From Hydrogenophaga pseudoflava (GTDB taxonomy: Bacteria > Pseudomonadota > Gammaproteobacteria > Burkholderiales > Burkholderiaceae_C), in NCBI RefSeq assembly GCF_031020795.1, contig NZ_JAVHJP010000001.1:248001-312000 (forward strand): DNA of 64,000 nt, in the 5' to 3' direction. The notes beneath the pieces were generated by a model. The model was not told the origin of the DNA, did not search any database, and saw only the letters and a program-made list of their open reading frames with translations. The position numbers and the translations under genes are program-made. How positions within the stretch are numbered: the first letter of the stretch is position 1; every line of letters begins with the position of its first letter. Of the stretch, positions 9,615 through 19,830 are shown piece after piece.

Positions 9615-10754
9615 ATGACCGCCACCTCAACCGATTTCCTCATCCTCGGCGCCGGCATTGCAGGCGCCTCCACCGGCCACTTCCTAGCGCCGCACGGCCG
9701 CTGCGTGGTGCTCGAACGCGAAAGCCAGCCGGGTTACCACAGCACCGGGCGCTCGGCGGCGCAGTTCATCGCCAGCTACGGGCCGGCGCAGGTGCGCGCG
9801 CTCTCGCGGGCCAGTGAACCCTTCTTCCAGAACCCGCCGCCGGGTTTTGCCGAGGCCCCCCTGCTCACGCCGCGCGGCCTGCTGACGGTGGCCGGGCCGG
9901 ACGAAATGAATCACCTCGACGAGGCCTGGGCCACCCTGCAGCAGACCAGCCCGCGCGGGCGCCGCCTGGACGCAAGCGAGGCGCTGGCCATGGTGCCTGC
10001 GCTGCGGCCGGAGAAGGTGACCGCCGCGATATACGAACCGGACAGTTTCGACATGGACGTGCACGCCATCCACCAGGGCTACCTGCGCGGCTTGCGGCGC
10101 GCGGGTGGCACGCTGGTGTGCGACGCGGAGGTGGTGGCCATCGAACGCCGTGGTGACCTGTGGCGGGTGCGCACAGCAGCAGGTGCCGAATACGCGGCGC
10201 CGGTGCTCATCAACGCCGCGGGCGCCTGGTGCGATGCGGTGGCGCAGCTGGCGGGCGTGGCGCCCATCGGCCTGGTGCCCAAACGCCGCACCGCCTTCAC
10301 CTTCCTGCCACCGGCCGGCACCGACACGGCTCGCTGGCCGCTGCTGCTGGCCGCCGACGAGAGCTTCTACATGAAGCCCGATGCGGGTGCCCTGCTCGCC
10401 TCGCCGGTCAACCAGGACGCCACGCACCCGCAGGACGTGCAGCCGGAAGAGCTGGACATCGCGCTCGGCCTGCACGCGCTCGAGACCTGGACCACCCTCT
10501 CGCCGCGCCCCACCCACACCTGGGCCGGGCTGCGCTCCTTCGTGGCCGATGGCGAGCTGGTGGGCGGCTTCGATGCGACAGCCGAGGGCTTTTTCTGGTG
10601 CGCCGCACAGGGCGGCTACGGCATCCAGACCAGCGCGGCCATGGGCGAGGCCTGCGCGGCGCTGGTGCGCGGGCTGCCGCTGCCGGCGCACGTCAGCGGG
10701 TGCGGTCTGACGGCGGAGATGCTGTCACCCGCGCGGGCGACGTTGCGCGGCTGA
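9615..10754 (+). CDS. dauA: FAD-dependent D-amino-acid dehydrogenase, DauA-like
   Basis: The 379-residue protein has the FAD-binding GxGxxG at residues 12-17 (GAGIAG), followed by VVLERESQPGYHSTGRSAA. Later landmarks are NAAGAWCDA, PKRRTAF, ESFYMKPDAG, TWAGLRSFVADGELVGG and AAQGGYGIQTSAAMGEA. These agree closely, from memory, with D-arginine dehydrogenase DauA of Pseudomonas aeruginosa, which oxidises D-Arg and other cationic D-amino acids to 2-oxo acids and ammonia. The DauB partner is not beside it, so substrate range is an inference. Start ATG 9615 places the FAD motif at the expected distance. Confidence 0.8.
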   Translation: MTATSTDFLILGAGIAGASTGHFLAPHGRCVVLERESQPGYHSTGRSAAQFIASYGPAQVRALSRASEPFFQNPPPGFAEAPLLTPRGLLTVAGPDEMNHLDEAWATLQQTSPRGRRLDASEALAMVPALRPEKVTAAIYEPDSFDMDVHAIHQGYLRGLRRAGGTLVCDAEVVAIERRGDLWRVRTAAGAEYAAPVLINAAGAWCDAVAQLAGVAPIGLVPKRRTAFTFLPPAGTDTARWPLLLAADESFYMKPDAGALLASPVNQDATHPQDVQPEELDIALGLHALETWTTLSPRPTHTWAGLRSFVADGELVGGFDATAEGFFWCAAQGGYGIQTSAAMGEACAALVRGLPLPAHVSGCGLTAEMLSPARATLRG

Positions 10755-10769
10755 ACCGTCTGACAACGG

Positions 10770-11282
10770 TCATTGCACGGCAAAACGGAACGGCAGGTTC
10801 ATGCGGACGGAGGTGGGCTTTCCGTCGCGCAGCGGCGGCTCGAACCGCCAGGTCTCCAGCGCTTCGGTCATCAACCGGACCAACTCCGGGTTGTCATCCG
10901 GCCTCGGCGTCACGCCAGTCACCAGCCCCAGCGGATTGATCGTGAACCGAATCAGGACGCTGCCCGAGTGCACTTTCGAAATCCATTTGGGGTAGTCGGG
11001 CGCTACCACGGTGATGGCCTTCAAGGGTTTGTCTAGAGACGGTGGGGACAACTTCTCGATCTCTTTCGCGAGGAGACGGTCCACCTCAGACGGACTGAAC
11101 TCACCCTCCGCCGCCGACGGCATCGAATAGCGCAGCAGAGGCGATCGGCACCCCTGCAAACCAAGGCCTATCACGGCCCACGCCAGGCTTCGGCCCAGAA
11201 AAACTCGTCGCAGACTCAAAGCGGACCACTCCCATTTCGCCAACTTGACCAGCACCGCCTCCCCGGAAGGTTCGGCACACAA
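10770..11282 (-). CDS. TonB C-terminal-domain protein, probable lipoprotein
   Basis: Residues from about 90 on match a TonB C-terminal domain: VVAPDYPKWISK, GSVLIRFTINPLGLVTGV, and a final strand WRFEPPL..GKPTSVRMNLPFRF. The N-terminus has a hydrophobic segment ending LGLQGC, a probable lipobox. The start is uncertain: only TTG (11282) and internal GTG or TTG codons are available. Standard TonB is anchored by a helix and works with ExbB/ExbD; neither those genes nor an outer-membrane receptor is nearby. It may instead be one of the periplasmic TonB-C proteins of unknown role. Confidence 0.65.
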   Translation of the reverse strand: MCAEPSGEAVLVKLAKWEWSALSLRRVFLGRSLAWAVIGLGLQGCRSPLLRYSMPSAAEGEFSPSEVDRLLAKEIEKLSPPSLDKPLKAITVVAPDYPKWISKVHSGSVLIRFTINPLGLVTGVTPRPDDNPELVRLMTEALETWRFEPPLRDGKPTSVRMNLPFRFAVQ

Positions 11283-11297
11283 AAAAAGTAATGCCCG

Positions 11298-11675
11298 TCA
11301 CCCCATCGAATGCAGCCCGACGCGGTTGCCTTCGGTGTCGATGAAGTGGGCGAAGAAGCCGAAGCCGTTGCCGATGTCGGTCTTGGGCACGGCCACCGTG
11401 CCACCTGCGGGCGCCACCCGGGCCAGCATCACCGCAAGGTCGTCGCCGCCGTTGAGGTAGACCAGGGTGCCGCTTTGGGACGGCGCGGTACCGTCGCCGT
11501 GCACGATGGCACCGCCGATGGCCTCGGGGCTGCTGGAGAGGAACCCCATGGTGGACGGCCCCATGGTCATGGTCTCGATGGGGCGGCCGAGCACGGCCTC
11601 GTAGAACGCCTTGGCGCGGGCGAAGTCGCTGGCGGGAATCTCGAACCAGCTGATGGCGTGGGGACTCGCGGGCAT
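11298..11675 (-). CDS. VOC-family (glyoxalase/bleomycin-resistance fold) protein
   Basis: This 125-residue protein has one vicinal-oxygen-chelate module pair: ISWFEIPASDFARAKAFYEAVLG at the start, GALVY-like strand TLVYLNGGDDL, and the closing FIDTEGNRVGLHS. Members bind a metal and act as glyoxalases, dioxygenases or ligand-binding proteins. An AGGAGGTT ribosome site lies just before the ATG. Its role is unknown, and the neighbours (TonB-C lipoprotein and ankyrin membrane protein, both on the same strand) give no clear hint. Confidence 0.8.
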   Translation of the reverse strand: MPASPHAISWFEIPASDFARAKAFYEAVLGRPIETMTMGPSTMGFLSSSPEAIGGAIVHGDGTAPSQSGTLVYLNGGDDLAVMLARVAPAGGTVAVPKTDIGNGFGFFAHFIDTEGNRVGLHSMG

Positions 11676-11746
11676 GGGAACCTCCTTGAAAGAACAGGCT
11701 GCTGACTGTGCCCGGCAGAGGCGGGGCGGTCAACCGGATCAACACC

Positions 11747-12373
11747 TCAGGTGCTGATCCACCAGAGCACCAGCAGGACCAGCCCCATGAGAAGGTGCAG
11801 ACGAACCGCCCATCGCACCAGCCCCCCGGCAACCGCCGCGCTCCGCGTGAGTGAGCGCGCCCACAGGCCGATCAGGCCCGACACGGCGTACACCACCGAC
11901 CAGGTGAACCAGTAGACCCCCAGGCCCATGCAGCCGAAGCCCTCGCAGTGCAGGCCCAGGCCGTAGACCACGCCCATGACCAGCGACACGAACAGGGCCA
12001 GGTACACCACCGCCGCGGCGAGCGCCAGCGTTCTCGATGCCGGGCTGGCCAGCGGCTCGCCGGCGCCAGCGGGCGGCCGGGGCACGCCCATCGCGTACAG
12101 CTTCTCTTCCACCGCCACCAGCCCCATCTGCCGGGCGGCCTGCAGCGGCGTGGCGGCATCGAACTCGGACGCCAGGGCCGGGTTGGCACCATGGTCCAGC
12201 AGGTACAGGGCCACCGCTTCCTGCCCCGCCAGAATGGCCGCGACCAGCGGGGTGGACAGGAACTCCGGGTGGGCGTAGTTCACGTCGACGCCCGACTTCA
12301 CGTGGTGTTCCACCAGCGCCAGGTCGCCCGCGCAACCGGCATTGAACATCTCTTTCCAGTCACCCCCAGACAT
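11747..12373 (-). CDS. Ankyrin-repeat protein with C-terminal membrane helices
   Basis: The 208-residue product starts with about two or three ankyrin repeats (CAGDLALVEHHVKSGVDVNY; STPLVAAILAGQEAVALYLLDHGANP; ATPLQAARQMGLVAVEEKL). It ends with three or four hydrophobic helices (about residues 110-208). The ATG at 12373 was chosen because AGGAGG lies 3 bases before it; longer in-frame extensions lack a ribosome site. Ankyrin repeats bind proteins; the membrane part suggests it holds a partner at the inner membrane. No function can be named. It is divergent from the DNA exonuclease gene. Confidence 0.65.
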   Translation of the reverse strand: MSGGDWKEMFNAGCAGDLALVEHHVKSGVDVNYAHPEFLSTPLVAAILAGQEAVALYLLDHGANPALASEFDAATPLQAARQMGLVAVEEKLYAMGVPRPPAGAGEPLASPASRTLALAAAVVYLALFVSLVMGVVYGLGLHCEGFGCMGLGVYWFTWSVVYAVSGLIGLWARSLTRSAAVAGGLVRWAVRLHLLMGLVLLVLWWIST

Positions 12374-12521
12374 ACGCCTCCTTTGCACGACGGTTGTGGC
12401 CCGCAGCGTGCGACCGGCGCGCAGTCTGACAGAGACCCGGCTGCCCGAGGCCGACACCCCTGGGGTTTCTGCAGGGACCGCAGGGGCTTCGCTGGCCGCC
12501 TGCGGCACACTGGCACACGCC

Positions 12522-13571
12522 ATGGCCGCCACCCCCACCGCCACCGCTTCCGACCTCATCGTCGCCCGACCCGAAGGCCTCTACTGCCCGGCGGGCGACT
12601 TCTTCATCGACCCGTGGCGGCCGGTGGAGCGCGCCGTGATCACGCACGGCCACTCGGACCACGCGCGCTGGGGCCACGCGCACTACCTGGCGCACACACA
12701 TAGCGCGGGCACGCTGCGCCAGCGCCTGGGCAGCGACATCGCGCTGCAGACGCTGGACTACGGCGAGGTCATCGAACACCACGGCGTGCGACTGTCGCTG
12801 CACCCGGCCGGCCATGTGCTGGGCTCGGCCCAGGTGCGGCTGGAACATGGCGGCCGCGTCTGGGTGGCCTCGGGCGACTACAAGACCGAGGCCGACGGCA
12901 CCTGCACCCCGTTCGAACCGGTGCGCTGCGACACCTTCATCACCGAATCCACCTTCGGCCTGCCCATCTACCGCTGGCCCACACAGGCCGTGCTGTACGA
13001 CGAAATCAACGCCTGGTGGCGCCGCAACGCCGACGAAGGCCGCGCTTCGGTGTTGCTGTGCTACGCCTTCGGCAAGGCGCAGCGGCTGCTGCACGGGGTG
13101 GACGCCAGCATCGGCCCCATCGTCGTGCACGGCGCGGTGGAGCCGCTGAACGCGGTGTACCGCGCGGCGGGTGTCGAGCTGCCGCCCACGCACCGCGTGA
13201 CCGAACTGGACAAGACCGCGCTGCAGCGCGCGCTGGTGCTCGCCCCTCCCTCGGCCCAGGGCACACCGTGGATGAAGCGTTTCGGCGCCGACGCGGTGGA
13301 CGCTTTCGCCAGCGGCTGGATGCTGGTGCGCGGCACGCGGCGGCGGCGCGGTGTGGACCGGGGCTTCGTCATGTCCGACCACGCGGACTGGCCGGGGCTG
13401 ATGAGCGCGATCAAAGCGACCGGGGCGGAACACATCCGCGTGACGCACGGCAGCGTGCCGGTGCTGGTGCGCTGGCTGACCGAGCAGGGCCTGGACGCGC
13501 AGGCCTTCGAGACCGAGTACGGCGAAGAAGACGTGGCGGACAAGAGCGAACCGGTGGAGCCCATGGCATGA
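12522..13571 (+). CDS. Ligase-associated DNA exonuclease (metallo-beta-lactamase/beta-CASP fold)
   Basis: The 349-residue protein carries the metal site THGHSDHARWG at residues 41-51 (His42, His44, Asp46, His47), GHVLGSAQ and SGDYKTEADG, then a beta-CASP region and the closing MSDHADWPGL with VTHGS. This is the Exo component of a bacterial DNA repair cluster that also holds an ATP-dependent ligase, an Lhr-like helicase and a phosphoesterase, all present downstream here. Its stop overlaps the ligase start (ATGA at 13568-13571), indicating translational coupling. ATG 12522 is the start that opens directly into the family domain. Confidence 0.88.
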   Translation: MAATPTATASDLIVARPEGLYCPAGDFFIDPWRPVERAVITHGHSDHARWGHAHYLAHTHSAGTLRQRLGSDIALQTLDYGEVIEHHGVRLSLHPAGHVLGSAQVRLEHGGRVWVASGDYKTEADGTCTPFEPVRCDTFITESTFGLPIYRWPTQAVLYDEINAWWRRNADEGRASVLLCYAFGKAQRLLHGVDASIGPIVVHGAVEPLNAVYRAAGVELPPTHRVTELDKTALQRALVLAPPSAQGTPWMKRFGADAVDAFASGWMLVRGTRRRRGVDRGFVMSDHADWPGLMSAIKATGAEHIRVTHGSVPVLVRWLTEQGLDAQAFETEYGEEDVADKSEPVEPMA

Positions 13572-15232
13572 AGCGCTTCGCCGCGCTCTACCGCGAGCTG
13601 GACGCCAGCACCGCCACGCGCGAGAAGCAGGCCGCGCTGCAGCGCTACTTTGCAGAAGCTTCGGCCGAAGACGCGGCCTGGGCGGTGTACTTCCTGGCCG
13701 GCGGCAAACCGCGCCAGACCGTGCCCACGCGCACGCTGCGCGAGCTGGCGCAGGCCGCGGCGGGTCTGCCCGAGTGGCTGTTCGAAGAGAGCTACCAGAC
13801 CGTGGGCGACCTGGCCGAAACCGTGTCGCTGCTGCTGCCCCCGGCGACGGCACCGGTGGACCGCGGCCTGGCCGAATGGCTGACCCGGCACCTGCTGCCA
13901 CTGCGCGGCCTGCCGCCCGAGACGCTGGCCGAACGCCTGCGCGCGCAGTGGGACGCCCTGCCCGACGACCAGCGCTTCGTCTACTTCAAGCTCATCACTG
14001 GCGGCTTCCGCGTCGGGGTCTCCAAGCTGCAGGTGACCCAGGCGCTGGCGACTGTGGCCGGCGTGGACGCCAAACGCGTGGCGCAGCGGCTCATGGGCTA
14101 CACCCACATCGGTGCCCAGCCCTCGGCGGCCGACTACGCCGCGCTGGTGGCGCCGGAGAGCGCCACCGAACAGAACCAGCAGACCAGCGGCCAGCCCTAC
14201 CCCTTTTTCCTCGCGCACCCGTTCAACGAAGCGCTGGGCCGCTTCGACGAGCTGCTGGGCCCGCCCACAGACTGGCAGGTGGAGTGGAAGTGGGACGGCA
14301 TCCGTGCGCAGTTGGTGAAACGCGCGGGTCAGGTGTGGCTGTGGTCGCGCGGCGAAGAGCTGGTGACCGAGCGCTTTCCCGAGCTCGCCGCACTCGGCGA
14401 GGCCCTGCCCGAGGGCACGGTGCTCGATGGCGAGATCGTGGTGTGGCGCGAGGGGGCACCGCAGCCGTTTGCCGACCTGCAGAAGCGCATCGGCCGCAAG
14501 ACCCTGGGCCCCAAGATCCTTCGCGAGCTGCCGGTGGCCCTGCTGGCCTACGACCTGATCGAACGTGATGGCCAGGACCTGCGCGAGCAACCCCTGCACG
14601 CGCGCCGCGCCGCGCTGGATGCGCTGGTGCAGGACCTGAACCACCCGCTGCTGATCGCCAGCCCGGTGCTCACCGGCGCCACATGGGTCGATCTCGCCGC
14701 GCTGCGCGAAGAAGCCCGCGAACGCGGCACCGAAGGCTTCATGCTCAAGCAGCGCGGCAGCGGCTACGGCGTGGGCCGCACCAAGGCCGCGGGCACCTGG
14801 TGGAAATGGAAGATCGACCCGATGAGCGTGGACGCGGTGCTGATCTACGCACAACGCGGCCACGGCCGCCGCGCCAGCGTGTACAGCGACTACACCTTCG
14901 CCGTCTGGAACGCACCGTCCGGCACCGAAGGCCGCGCGCTGGTGCCGTTTGCCAAGGCCTACTCGGGCCTGAGCGACGCCGAGATGGCCAAGGTGGACGC
15001 CATCATCCGCGCCACCACCATCGAAAGCTTCGGCCCGGTGCGCAGCGTCCGGCCCACGCTGGTGTTCGAGCTGGGCTTCGAGGGTATCGCACGCAGCCCG
15101 CGCCACAAGAGCGGCATCGCGGTGCGCTTTCCGCGCATGCTGCGCTGGCGCGAGGACAAGCCGGTCGACGAGGCCGACACGCTGCAGACGCTGGCCGCGC
15201 TGCTGCCGGACAGGCCGGGTCAGCCGGGCTGA
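13568..15232 (+). CDS. ATP-dependent DNA ligase (repair-cluster type, LigB/LigC-like)
   Basis: The 554-residue enzyme has an N-terminal ligase domain starting MKRFAALYRELDAST, the nucleotidyltransferase motif K-W-D-G with catalytic Lys241, motif GEIVVW, EGFMLK and WWKWKIDP (motifs IIIa-V), and a C-terminal OB-fold domain. It seals nicks using ATP, through an enzyme-AMP intermediate on Lys241. It is separate from the NAD-dependent replicative ligase. It overlaps the exonuclease gene by 4 bases. Its 3' end overlaps the convergent LysR gene by 13 bases, which separates it from the helicase that usually follows in this cluster. Confidence 0.93.
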   Translation: MKRFAALYRELDASTATREKQAALQRYFAEASAEDAAWAVYFLAGGKPRQTVPTRTLRELAQAAAGLPEWLFEESYQTVGDLAETVSLLLPPATAPVDRGLAEWLTRHLLPLRGLPPETLAERLRAQWDALPDDQRFVYFKLITGGFRVGVSKLQVTQALATVAGVDAKRVAQRLMGYTHIGAQPSAADYAALVAPESATEQNQQTSGQPYPFFLAHPFNEALGRFDELLGPPTDWQVEWKWDGIRAQLVKRAGQVWLWSRGEELVTERFPELAALGEALPEGTVLDGEIVVWREGAPQPFADLQKRIGRKTLGPKILRELPVALLAYDLIERDGQDLREQPLHARRAALDALVQDLNHPLLIASPVLTGATWVDLAALREEARERGTEGFMLKQRGSGYGVGRTKAAGTWWKWKIDPMSVDAVLIYAQRGHGRRASVYSDYTFAVWNAPSGTEGRALVPFAKAYSGLSDAEMAKVDAIIRATTIESFGPVRSVRPTLVFELGFEGIARSPRHKSGIAVRFPRMLRWREDKPVDEADTLQTLAALLPDRPGQPG

Positions 15233-16146
15233 GCGCCCGGCACCAGCGCAGCCACCAGGTGGTCGATCAGCGCACGCACCTTGGGTGCGGTGTGGCGAGA
15301 GGCCGCAAACAGCAGGTAGGCCGTGCCCTGGTAGCGGGTGTCGAAGGTCCAGTCGGCCAGCAGGCGCACCACGCGCCCCTCGGCGATCGCGGCGCGCGCG
15401 CCGAAGTCGGGCATGCAACCGATGCCCAGCCCGGCCTCCACCGCGGCCAGCCGCATCTCGCTGTGGTTGACGGTGTAGCGGCCGGTCACCGCCACTTCCA
15501 CGGCTTCGTCCCCCCGCACGAAGCGCCAGCGCCCGTCGCGCTCCTGCTCGCCCAGGGCGATGCAGCTGTGCGCCATCAGGTCGTCGGGCGTGTGCACCGG
15601 CGGCTGCGCGGCCAGGTAGGCCGGGCTGGCGACCACCCACTGCTGCACCGGGCACAGCGCGCGCGCCACCATGCCCGGCGGCGGGTCGTCGGTCAGGCGC
15701 ACCACCAGGTCCACGCCTTCGCGCAGCGCGTCCACCGGCCGGTCCTGCACCAGAAAGTGCACGTCCACTTCGGGGTAGCGCTGCAAAAACTCCAGCACCG
15801 GCCGGTGCAGCACCTGGCGCGCAAAGGCCTTGGGCGCGCTGATGCGCACCCGCCCGCGCGGCACGTCGACATGGCCCTCGGCCACTTCCAGCGTGGCGCG
15901 CGCCGCGGCCACCATGGCGCGGCCGTGTTCCAGCACCGCCAGGCCGGCGTCGGTCAGGCGCAGCTGGCGCGTGGTCCGCTGCAGCAGGGCCAGACCCAAC
16001 GCTTTTTCCAGCCGCGCCACCTGGCGGCTGATGGCCGAGGGCGTCACGCCCTGCGCCCGCGCGGCGGCCGAGAAGCTGCCCGCCTCCGCCACGCGCACAA
16101 AGGCCACCAGCTCCTGCATCACGTCCAGAAAATCATTGCTTCCCAC
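15220..16146 (-). CDS. LysR-family transcriptional regulator
   Basis: The 308-residue protein has a LysR helix-turn-helix at the N-terminus (VRVAEAGSFSAAARAQGVTPSAISRQVARLEKALG, split here as family consensus) and a substrate-binding domain of the periplasmic-protein type. GTG 16146 was chosen because AGGAG lies 9 bases before it; a TTG three codons upstream would leave no spacing. It is divergent from the EamA transporter gene across 65 bases, the classic arrangement in which a LysR protein controls its neighbour. The pair sits inside the DNA repair cluster and is probably unrelated to it. Confidence 0.9.
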   Translation of the reverse strand: MGSNDFLDVMQELVAFVRVAEAGSFSAAARAQGVTPSAISRQVARLEKALGLALLQRTTRQLRLTDAGLAVLEHGRAMVAAARATLEVAEGHVDVPRGRVRISAPKAFARQVLHRPVLEFLQRYPEVDVHFLVQDRPVDALREGVDLVVRLTDDPPPGMVARALCPVQQWVVASPAYLAAQPPVHTPDDLMAHSCIALGEQERDGRWRFVRGDEAVEVAVTGRYTVNHSEMRLAAVEAGLGIGCMPDFGARAAIAEGRVVRLLADWTFDTRYQGTAYLLFAASRHTAPKVRALIDHLVAALVPGAQPG

Positions 16147-16211
16147 GGCGCACAACTCCTGTTCCAGCGGCCAGTCTAGTCGGCGCGGGGTGCACTCCGA
16201 ACAATCGCCGC

Positions 16212-17117
16212 ATGTCCTCTTCGCTCGCGCTTCCCGCTTCGTTCCCCCGCACCCTCCGCGTCGAATGGCTGCTGCTCCTGGTGGCCGCCATCTGGGGCGG
16301 CAGCTACAGCGCCGCGAAGGTGGCCACCGATCAGGTGCCGGTGCTGCAGTTCCTCTTCCTGCGCTTCGGCCTGACCTTCGTGCTGCTGCTGCCCGCGCTG
16401 CGCGGCCTGGCCGTGCCCCGCTGGCGCGCCGCGCTGGCCGGCACCAGCCTGCTGGGCGCGAACCTGCTGGCCATCTACCTGTGCGAGACCTTCGGCGTGT
16501 CGCTCACCACCGCGTCGAACGCGGCCTTCCTGATCAGCCTGTGCGTGGCCTTCACGCCGCTGTGCGAATGGGGGTTGCTGGGCCAGAAGCCGACCGGCAC
16601 GGTGCTGGCCGCGGCCGCGCTGTCGCTGGCGGGCGCGGGCCTGCTGGCCTTCCAGCACGGCGGCGGTGGGGCGGGCTGGTCCTGGGGCGACGCGCTCATG
16701 GTGGCCGCGGCCTTGCTGCGTGGCGTCATGGTCTGCCTGACGCGCCGCGTCGGCCAGCGCCACGGCCTGCCGGCGCTGACCACCACCGCGGTGCAGATGG
16801 GCGTGATGACCCTGGGCACGGCCGGGCTGATGGCGGTGGCGCCCGGCCCGGGCTGGGTGCCGCTGCCCACGGGCGCCGGCTTCTGGGGCGCCATGGCCTT
16901 CCTCGTGCTGCTGTGCACCGTGCTGGCCTTCTTCGTGCAGAACCACGCGGTGGCGCGCACCAGCCCCTCGCGCGTGGCCCTGCTCATGGGCAGCGAGCCG
17001 CTGTGGGGCGCGCTGATCGCGGTGCTCTGGCTGGGCGAGCAGATGACGTGGATGGGCTGGCTCGGCGGCCTGTTGATCGTGGCGTCGGCCGCCTGGGTGA
17101 CGCGCCCGCGCGCTTGA
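16212..17117 (+). CDS. EamA/DMT-family transporter
   Basis: The 301-residue protein shows about ten hydrophobic helices in two EamA halves: first half from [20 protein letters not shown], second half from [17 protein letters not shown]. The end carries [25 protein letters not shown], the family's typical closing motif. DMT transporters export metabolites such as amino acids across the inner membrane. The substrate is unknown. Divergence from the LysR gene suggests that regulator controls it. Confidence 0.88.
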   Translation: MSSSLALPASFPRTLRVEWLLLLVAAIWGGSYSAAKVATDQVPVLQFLFLRFGLTFVLLLPALRGLAVPRWRAALAGTSLLGANLLAIYLCETFGVSLTTASNAAFLISLCVAFTPLCEWGLLGQKPTGTVLAAAALSLAGAGLLAFQHGGGGAGWSWGDALMVAAALLRGVMVCLTRRVGQRHGLPALTTTAVQMGVMTLGTAGLMAVAPGPGWVPLPTGAGFWGAMAFLVLLCTVLAFFVQNHAVARTSPSRVALLMGSEPLWGALIAVLWLGEQMTWMGWLGGLLIVASAAWVTRPRA

Positions 17118-17163
17118 CCCCGGCCGGGCGCAGCGGCCGTCCCGCTGCCAGAATGGCCGCACC

Positions 17164-19758
17164 GTGCCCGCCCGCGCCCCTGCCCCCCAACGCCCCGACG
17201 CCGCCGCCTGGATGGCCGCGCGCGGCTGGTCGCCCTTCCCCTTCCAGCGCGAGGTCTGGGACGCGATGGCGCGTGGTGAGAGCGGCCTGCTGCACGCCAC
17301 CACCGGCGCCGGCAAGACCTACGCCGTGTGGCTCGGCGCGCTGCAGGCGCTGGCCGACGCGGACGCCAAGCGCACACCGCCGCTCACGGTGGTCTGGCTC
17401 ACCCCCATGCGCGCGCTCGCGGCCGACACGCTGCGGGCCTTGCAAGCACCACTGCCCGACCTGGCACCCGCGTGGACGGCGGGCGCACGCAGCGGCGACA
17501 CATCGAGCAGCGAGCGCGCCAGGCAGGCCGAGCGCCTGCCCACCGTGCTGGTGACCACGCCCGAGAGCCTGAGCCTGCTGATCGCCCGCGCCGACGCACC
17601 GGAACAACTCGGCCGCACCGCGCTGGTGGTGGTGGACGAATGGCACGAGCTGATGGGCAACAAGCGCGGCGTGCAGGCGCAGCTGGCCATCGCACGATTG
17701 CGACACTGGAACCCGGCGCTGCGCGTCTGGGGCATGTCGGCCACGCTGGGCAACCTCGATGAAGCCATGCACACCCTGCTCGGCCGGCAGGCCGCAGGGG
17801 CCGGCCGCCTCGTGCGCGGGCTGACGCCCAAGCAGCTCACCGTCGATACCCTGCTGCCGCCGCGCGTGGACCGCTTCCCCTGGGGCGGCCACCTGGGCCT
17901 GGCCATGCTGCCGTCGGTGGTCAGCGAGATCGAGCGCAGCGGCAGCACCCTGGTCTTCACCAACACCCGCTCGCAGGCCGAGATCTGGTACCAGGCGCTG
18001 CTGGACGCCAAGCCGGAGTGGGCCGGCCTGATCGCACTGCACCACGGCTCGCTGGACCGCACGGTGCGCGAGTGGGTCGAGGCCGGGCTGAAGGCGGGCG
18101 AACTGCGCGCCGTGGTCTGCACCAGCAGCCTGGACCTGGGCGTGGACTTCCTGCCGGTCGAGCGCGTGCTGCAGATCGGTTCGCCCAAGGGCATTGCGCG
18201 GCTGCTGCAGCGCGCGGGCCGCTCGGGCCATGCGCCGGGTCGGCCCTCGCGCGTGAGCATCGTGCCCACACACAGCCTCGAACTGGTCGAGGGCGCGGCC
18301 GCGCGCGCCGCGGTGTTGGCCGGACAGATCGAGGCGCGTGAGACACCGTGCCAGCCGCTGGACGTGCTGGTGCAGCACCTGGTCACCGTCGCGCTGGGCG
18401 GCGGCTTCACGCCCGATGCGCTGCTGGCCGAAGTCCGCGGCACCGCGGCCTACGCCGAACTGCCCGACGAGCACTGGCGCTGGTGCCTGGACTTCGTCTC
18501 GCAAGGCGGTCCCTCGCTCGCGGCCTACCCGGACTACCACCGCGTGGTGGCGGACGAACACGGCGTCTGGCGCGTGCCCGACGCGCGGCTGGCGCGGCGC
18601 CACCGCATGAACATCGGCACCATCGTCAGCGACGCGAGCATGGCGGTGCAGTACGTCGGCGGCAACAAGATCGGGAACGTGGAAGAGAGCTTCGCCGCGC
18701 GCCTGAAACCCGGCGACTGCTTTCTGTTCGCGGGCCGGCTGCTGGAGCTGGTGCGCATCCACGACATGACGGCCTGGGTCAGGCGCGCGACCGGCCGCCG
18801 GCCCGCCGTGCCGCGCTGGAACGGCGGCAAGATGCCGCTCTCGACCACGCTGGCCGACGCGGTGGTGGCGCAGCTGGCGCGCGTGCGGGGCGGTGACTTC
18901 GGCGACCCCGAACTGCAGGCCGCGCGGCCGCTGCTGGAGCTGCAGGCGCAATGGTCCGCCCTGCCCTCACCCACCACCCTGCTGGCCGAGGTCTTGCACT
19001 CGCGCGAAGGCACGCACTTGTTCCTCTACCCCTTCGCCGGCCGCCAGGCCCACCTGGGCCTGGCCAATCTGCTGGCCTGGCGCGTGGCCCAGCACGCACC
19101 CAACACCTTCTCCATCGCCGTCAACGACTACGGCTTCGAGCTGCTGAGCGCGACGGACATTGACTGGCCATCGCTGCTGCCCGATCTGTTGAAAGAACAG
19201 ACCGACGACGACGCCTTGCTGCACGAGATCCTGCAGAGCCTGAACGCCAGCGAACTCGCCCAGCGGCGCTTCCGCGAGATCGCGCGCGTCTCGGGCCTGA
19301 TCTTCCAGAGCCACCCGGGCGAGCGGCGCAGCAGCCGCCAGCTGCAGGCCTCCAGCAGCCTGTTCTGGGAGGTGTTCCGCAAGTACGACCCGGGCAACCG
19401 CCTGCTGCAACAGGCCGAGGCCGAGCTGCTGGCACAGGAGCTGGAGATCGGCCGGCTGCGCGAGGCCCTGCACCGCATGGCGCGGCAGGCGCTGGTGCTC
19501 AAGACACTGGCGCGCGCGACCCCGTTCGCCTTCCCGCTGATGGTCGAGCGCCTGCGCGAGAAGCTGAGCAACGAGAGCGTGGCCGACCGCATCGCGCGCA
19601 TGCTGGCGCCGCTGGAAAAGGCGGCCGGCGCCAACGGCGGACACACCGCCGAAGACGTGAATGCGTCACTGGCCTTTGGGCGCGAGGGCGCACCCGACAA
19701 GGCCGTGTCGAAAGACCAGCGCGAACGGCGGCCGCACCGTCCACGCCGGCCACGGTAG
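17164..19758 (+). CDS. Ligase-associated DNA damage response DEXH-box helicase (Lhr-Core-like)
   Basis: The 864-residue protein has Walker A ATTGAGKT with Lys51, the DEXH box DEWH at residues 158-161, motif III SATLGN, and the second RecA domain with [37 protein letters not shown]. After these come a winged helix and the Lhr-specific domain ([15 protein letters not shown]). It is a 3'-5' ATP-dependent helicase of the four-part Exo/ligase/helicase/phosphoesterase repair set. The start is GTG 17164. A short basic tail ([12 protein letters not shown]) closes the protein. Between it and the ligase lies the LysR/EamA pair. Confidence 0.92.
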   Translation: MPARAPAPQRPDAAAWMAARGWSPFPFQREVWDAMARGESGLLHATTGAGKTYAVWLGALQALADADAKRTPPLTVVWLTPMRALAADTLRALQAPLPDLAPAWTAGARSGDTSSSERARQAERLPTVLVTTPESLSLLIARADAPEQLGRTALVVVDEWHELMGNKRGVQAQLAIARLRHWNPALRVWGMSATLGNLDEAMHTLLGRQAAGAGRLVRGLTPKQLTVDTLLPPRVDRFPWGGHLGLAMLPSVVSEIERSGSTLVFTNTRSQAEIWYQALLDAKPEWAGLIALHHGSLDRTVREWVEAGLKAGELRAVVCTSSLDLGVDFLPVERVLQIGSPKGIARLLQRAGRSGHAPGRPSRVSIVPTHSLELVEGAAARAAVLAGQIEARETPCQPLDVLVQHLVTVALGGGFTPDALLAEVRGTAAYAELPDEHWRWCLDFVSQGGPSLAAYPDYHRVVADEHGVWRVPDARLARRHRMNIGTIVSDASMAVQYVGGNKIGNVEESFAARLKPGDCFLFAGRLLELVRIHDMTAWVRRATGRRPAVPRWNGGKMPLSTTLADAVVAQLARVRGGDFGDPELQAARPLLELQAQWSALPSPTTLLAEVLHSREGTHLFLYPFAGRQAHLGLANLLAWRVAQHAPNTFSIAVNDYGFELLSATDIDWPSLLPDLLKEQTDDDALLHEILQSLNASELAQRRFREIARVSGLIFQSHPGERRSSRQLQASSSLFWEVFRKYDPGNRLLQQAEAELLAQELEIGRLREALHRMARQALVLKTLARATPFAFPLMVERLREKLSNESVADRIARMLAPLEKAAGANGGHTAEDVNASLAFGREGAPDKAVSKDQRERRPHRPRRPR

Positions 19759-19830
19759 TCCCCTTTTAGGCTGCGCGCCCCAGCCAAAAGCACCACAATC
19801 CCGCCTCCACGCCGTTCAAGGAATCGCCGC

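Noticed and set aside
13061..15655. 864-codon antisense frame over the ligase gene and LysR end
   Set aside because: Low-complexity Ala/Arg/Gly/His-rich composition and no domain; the sense strand has full ligase motifs.
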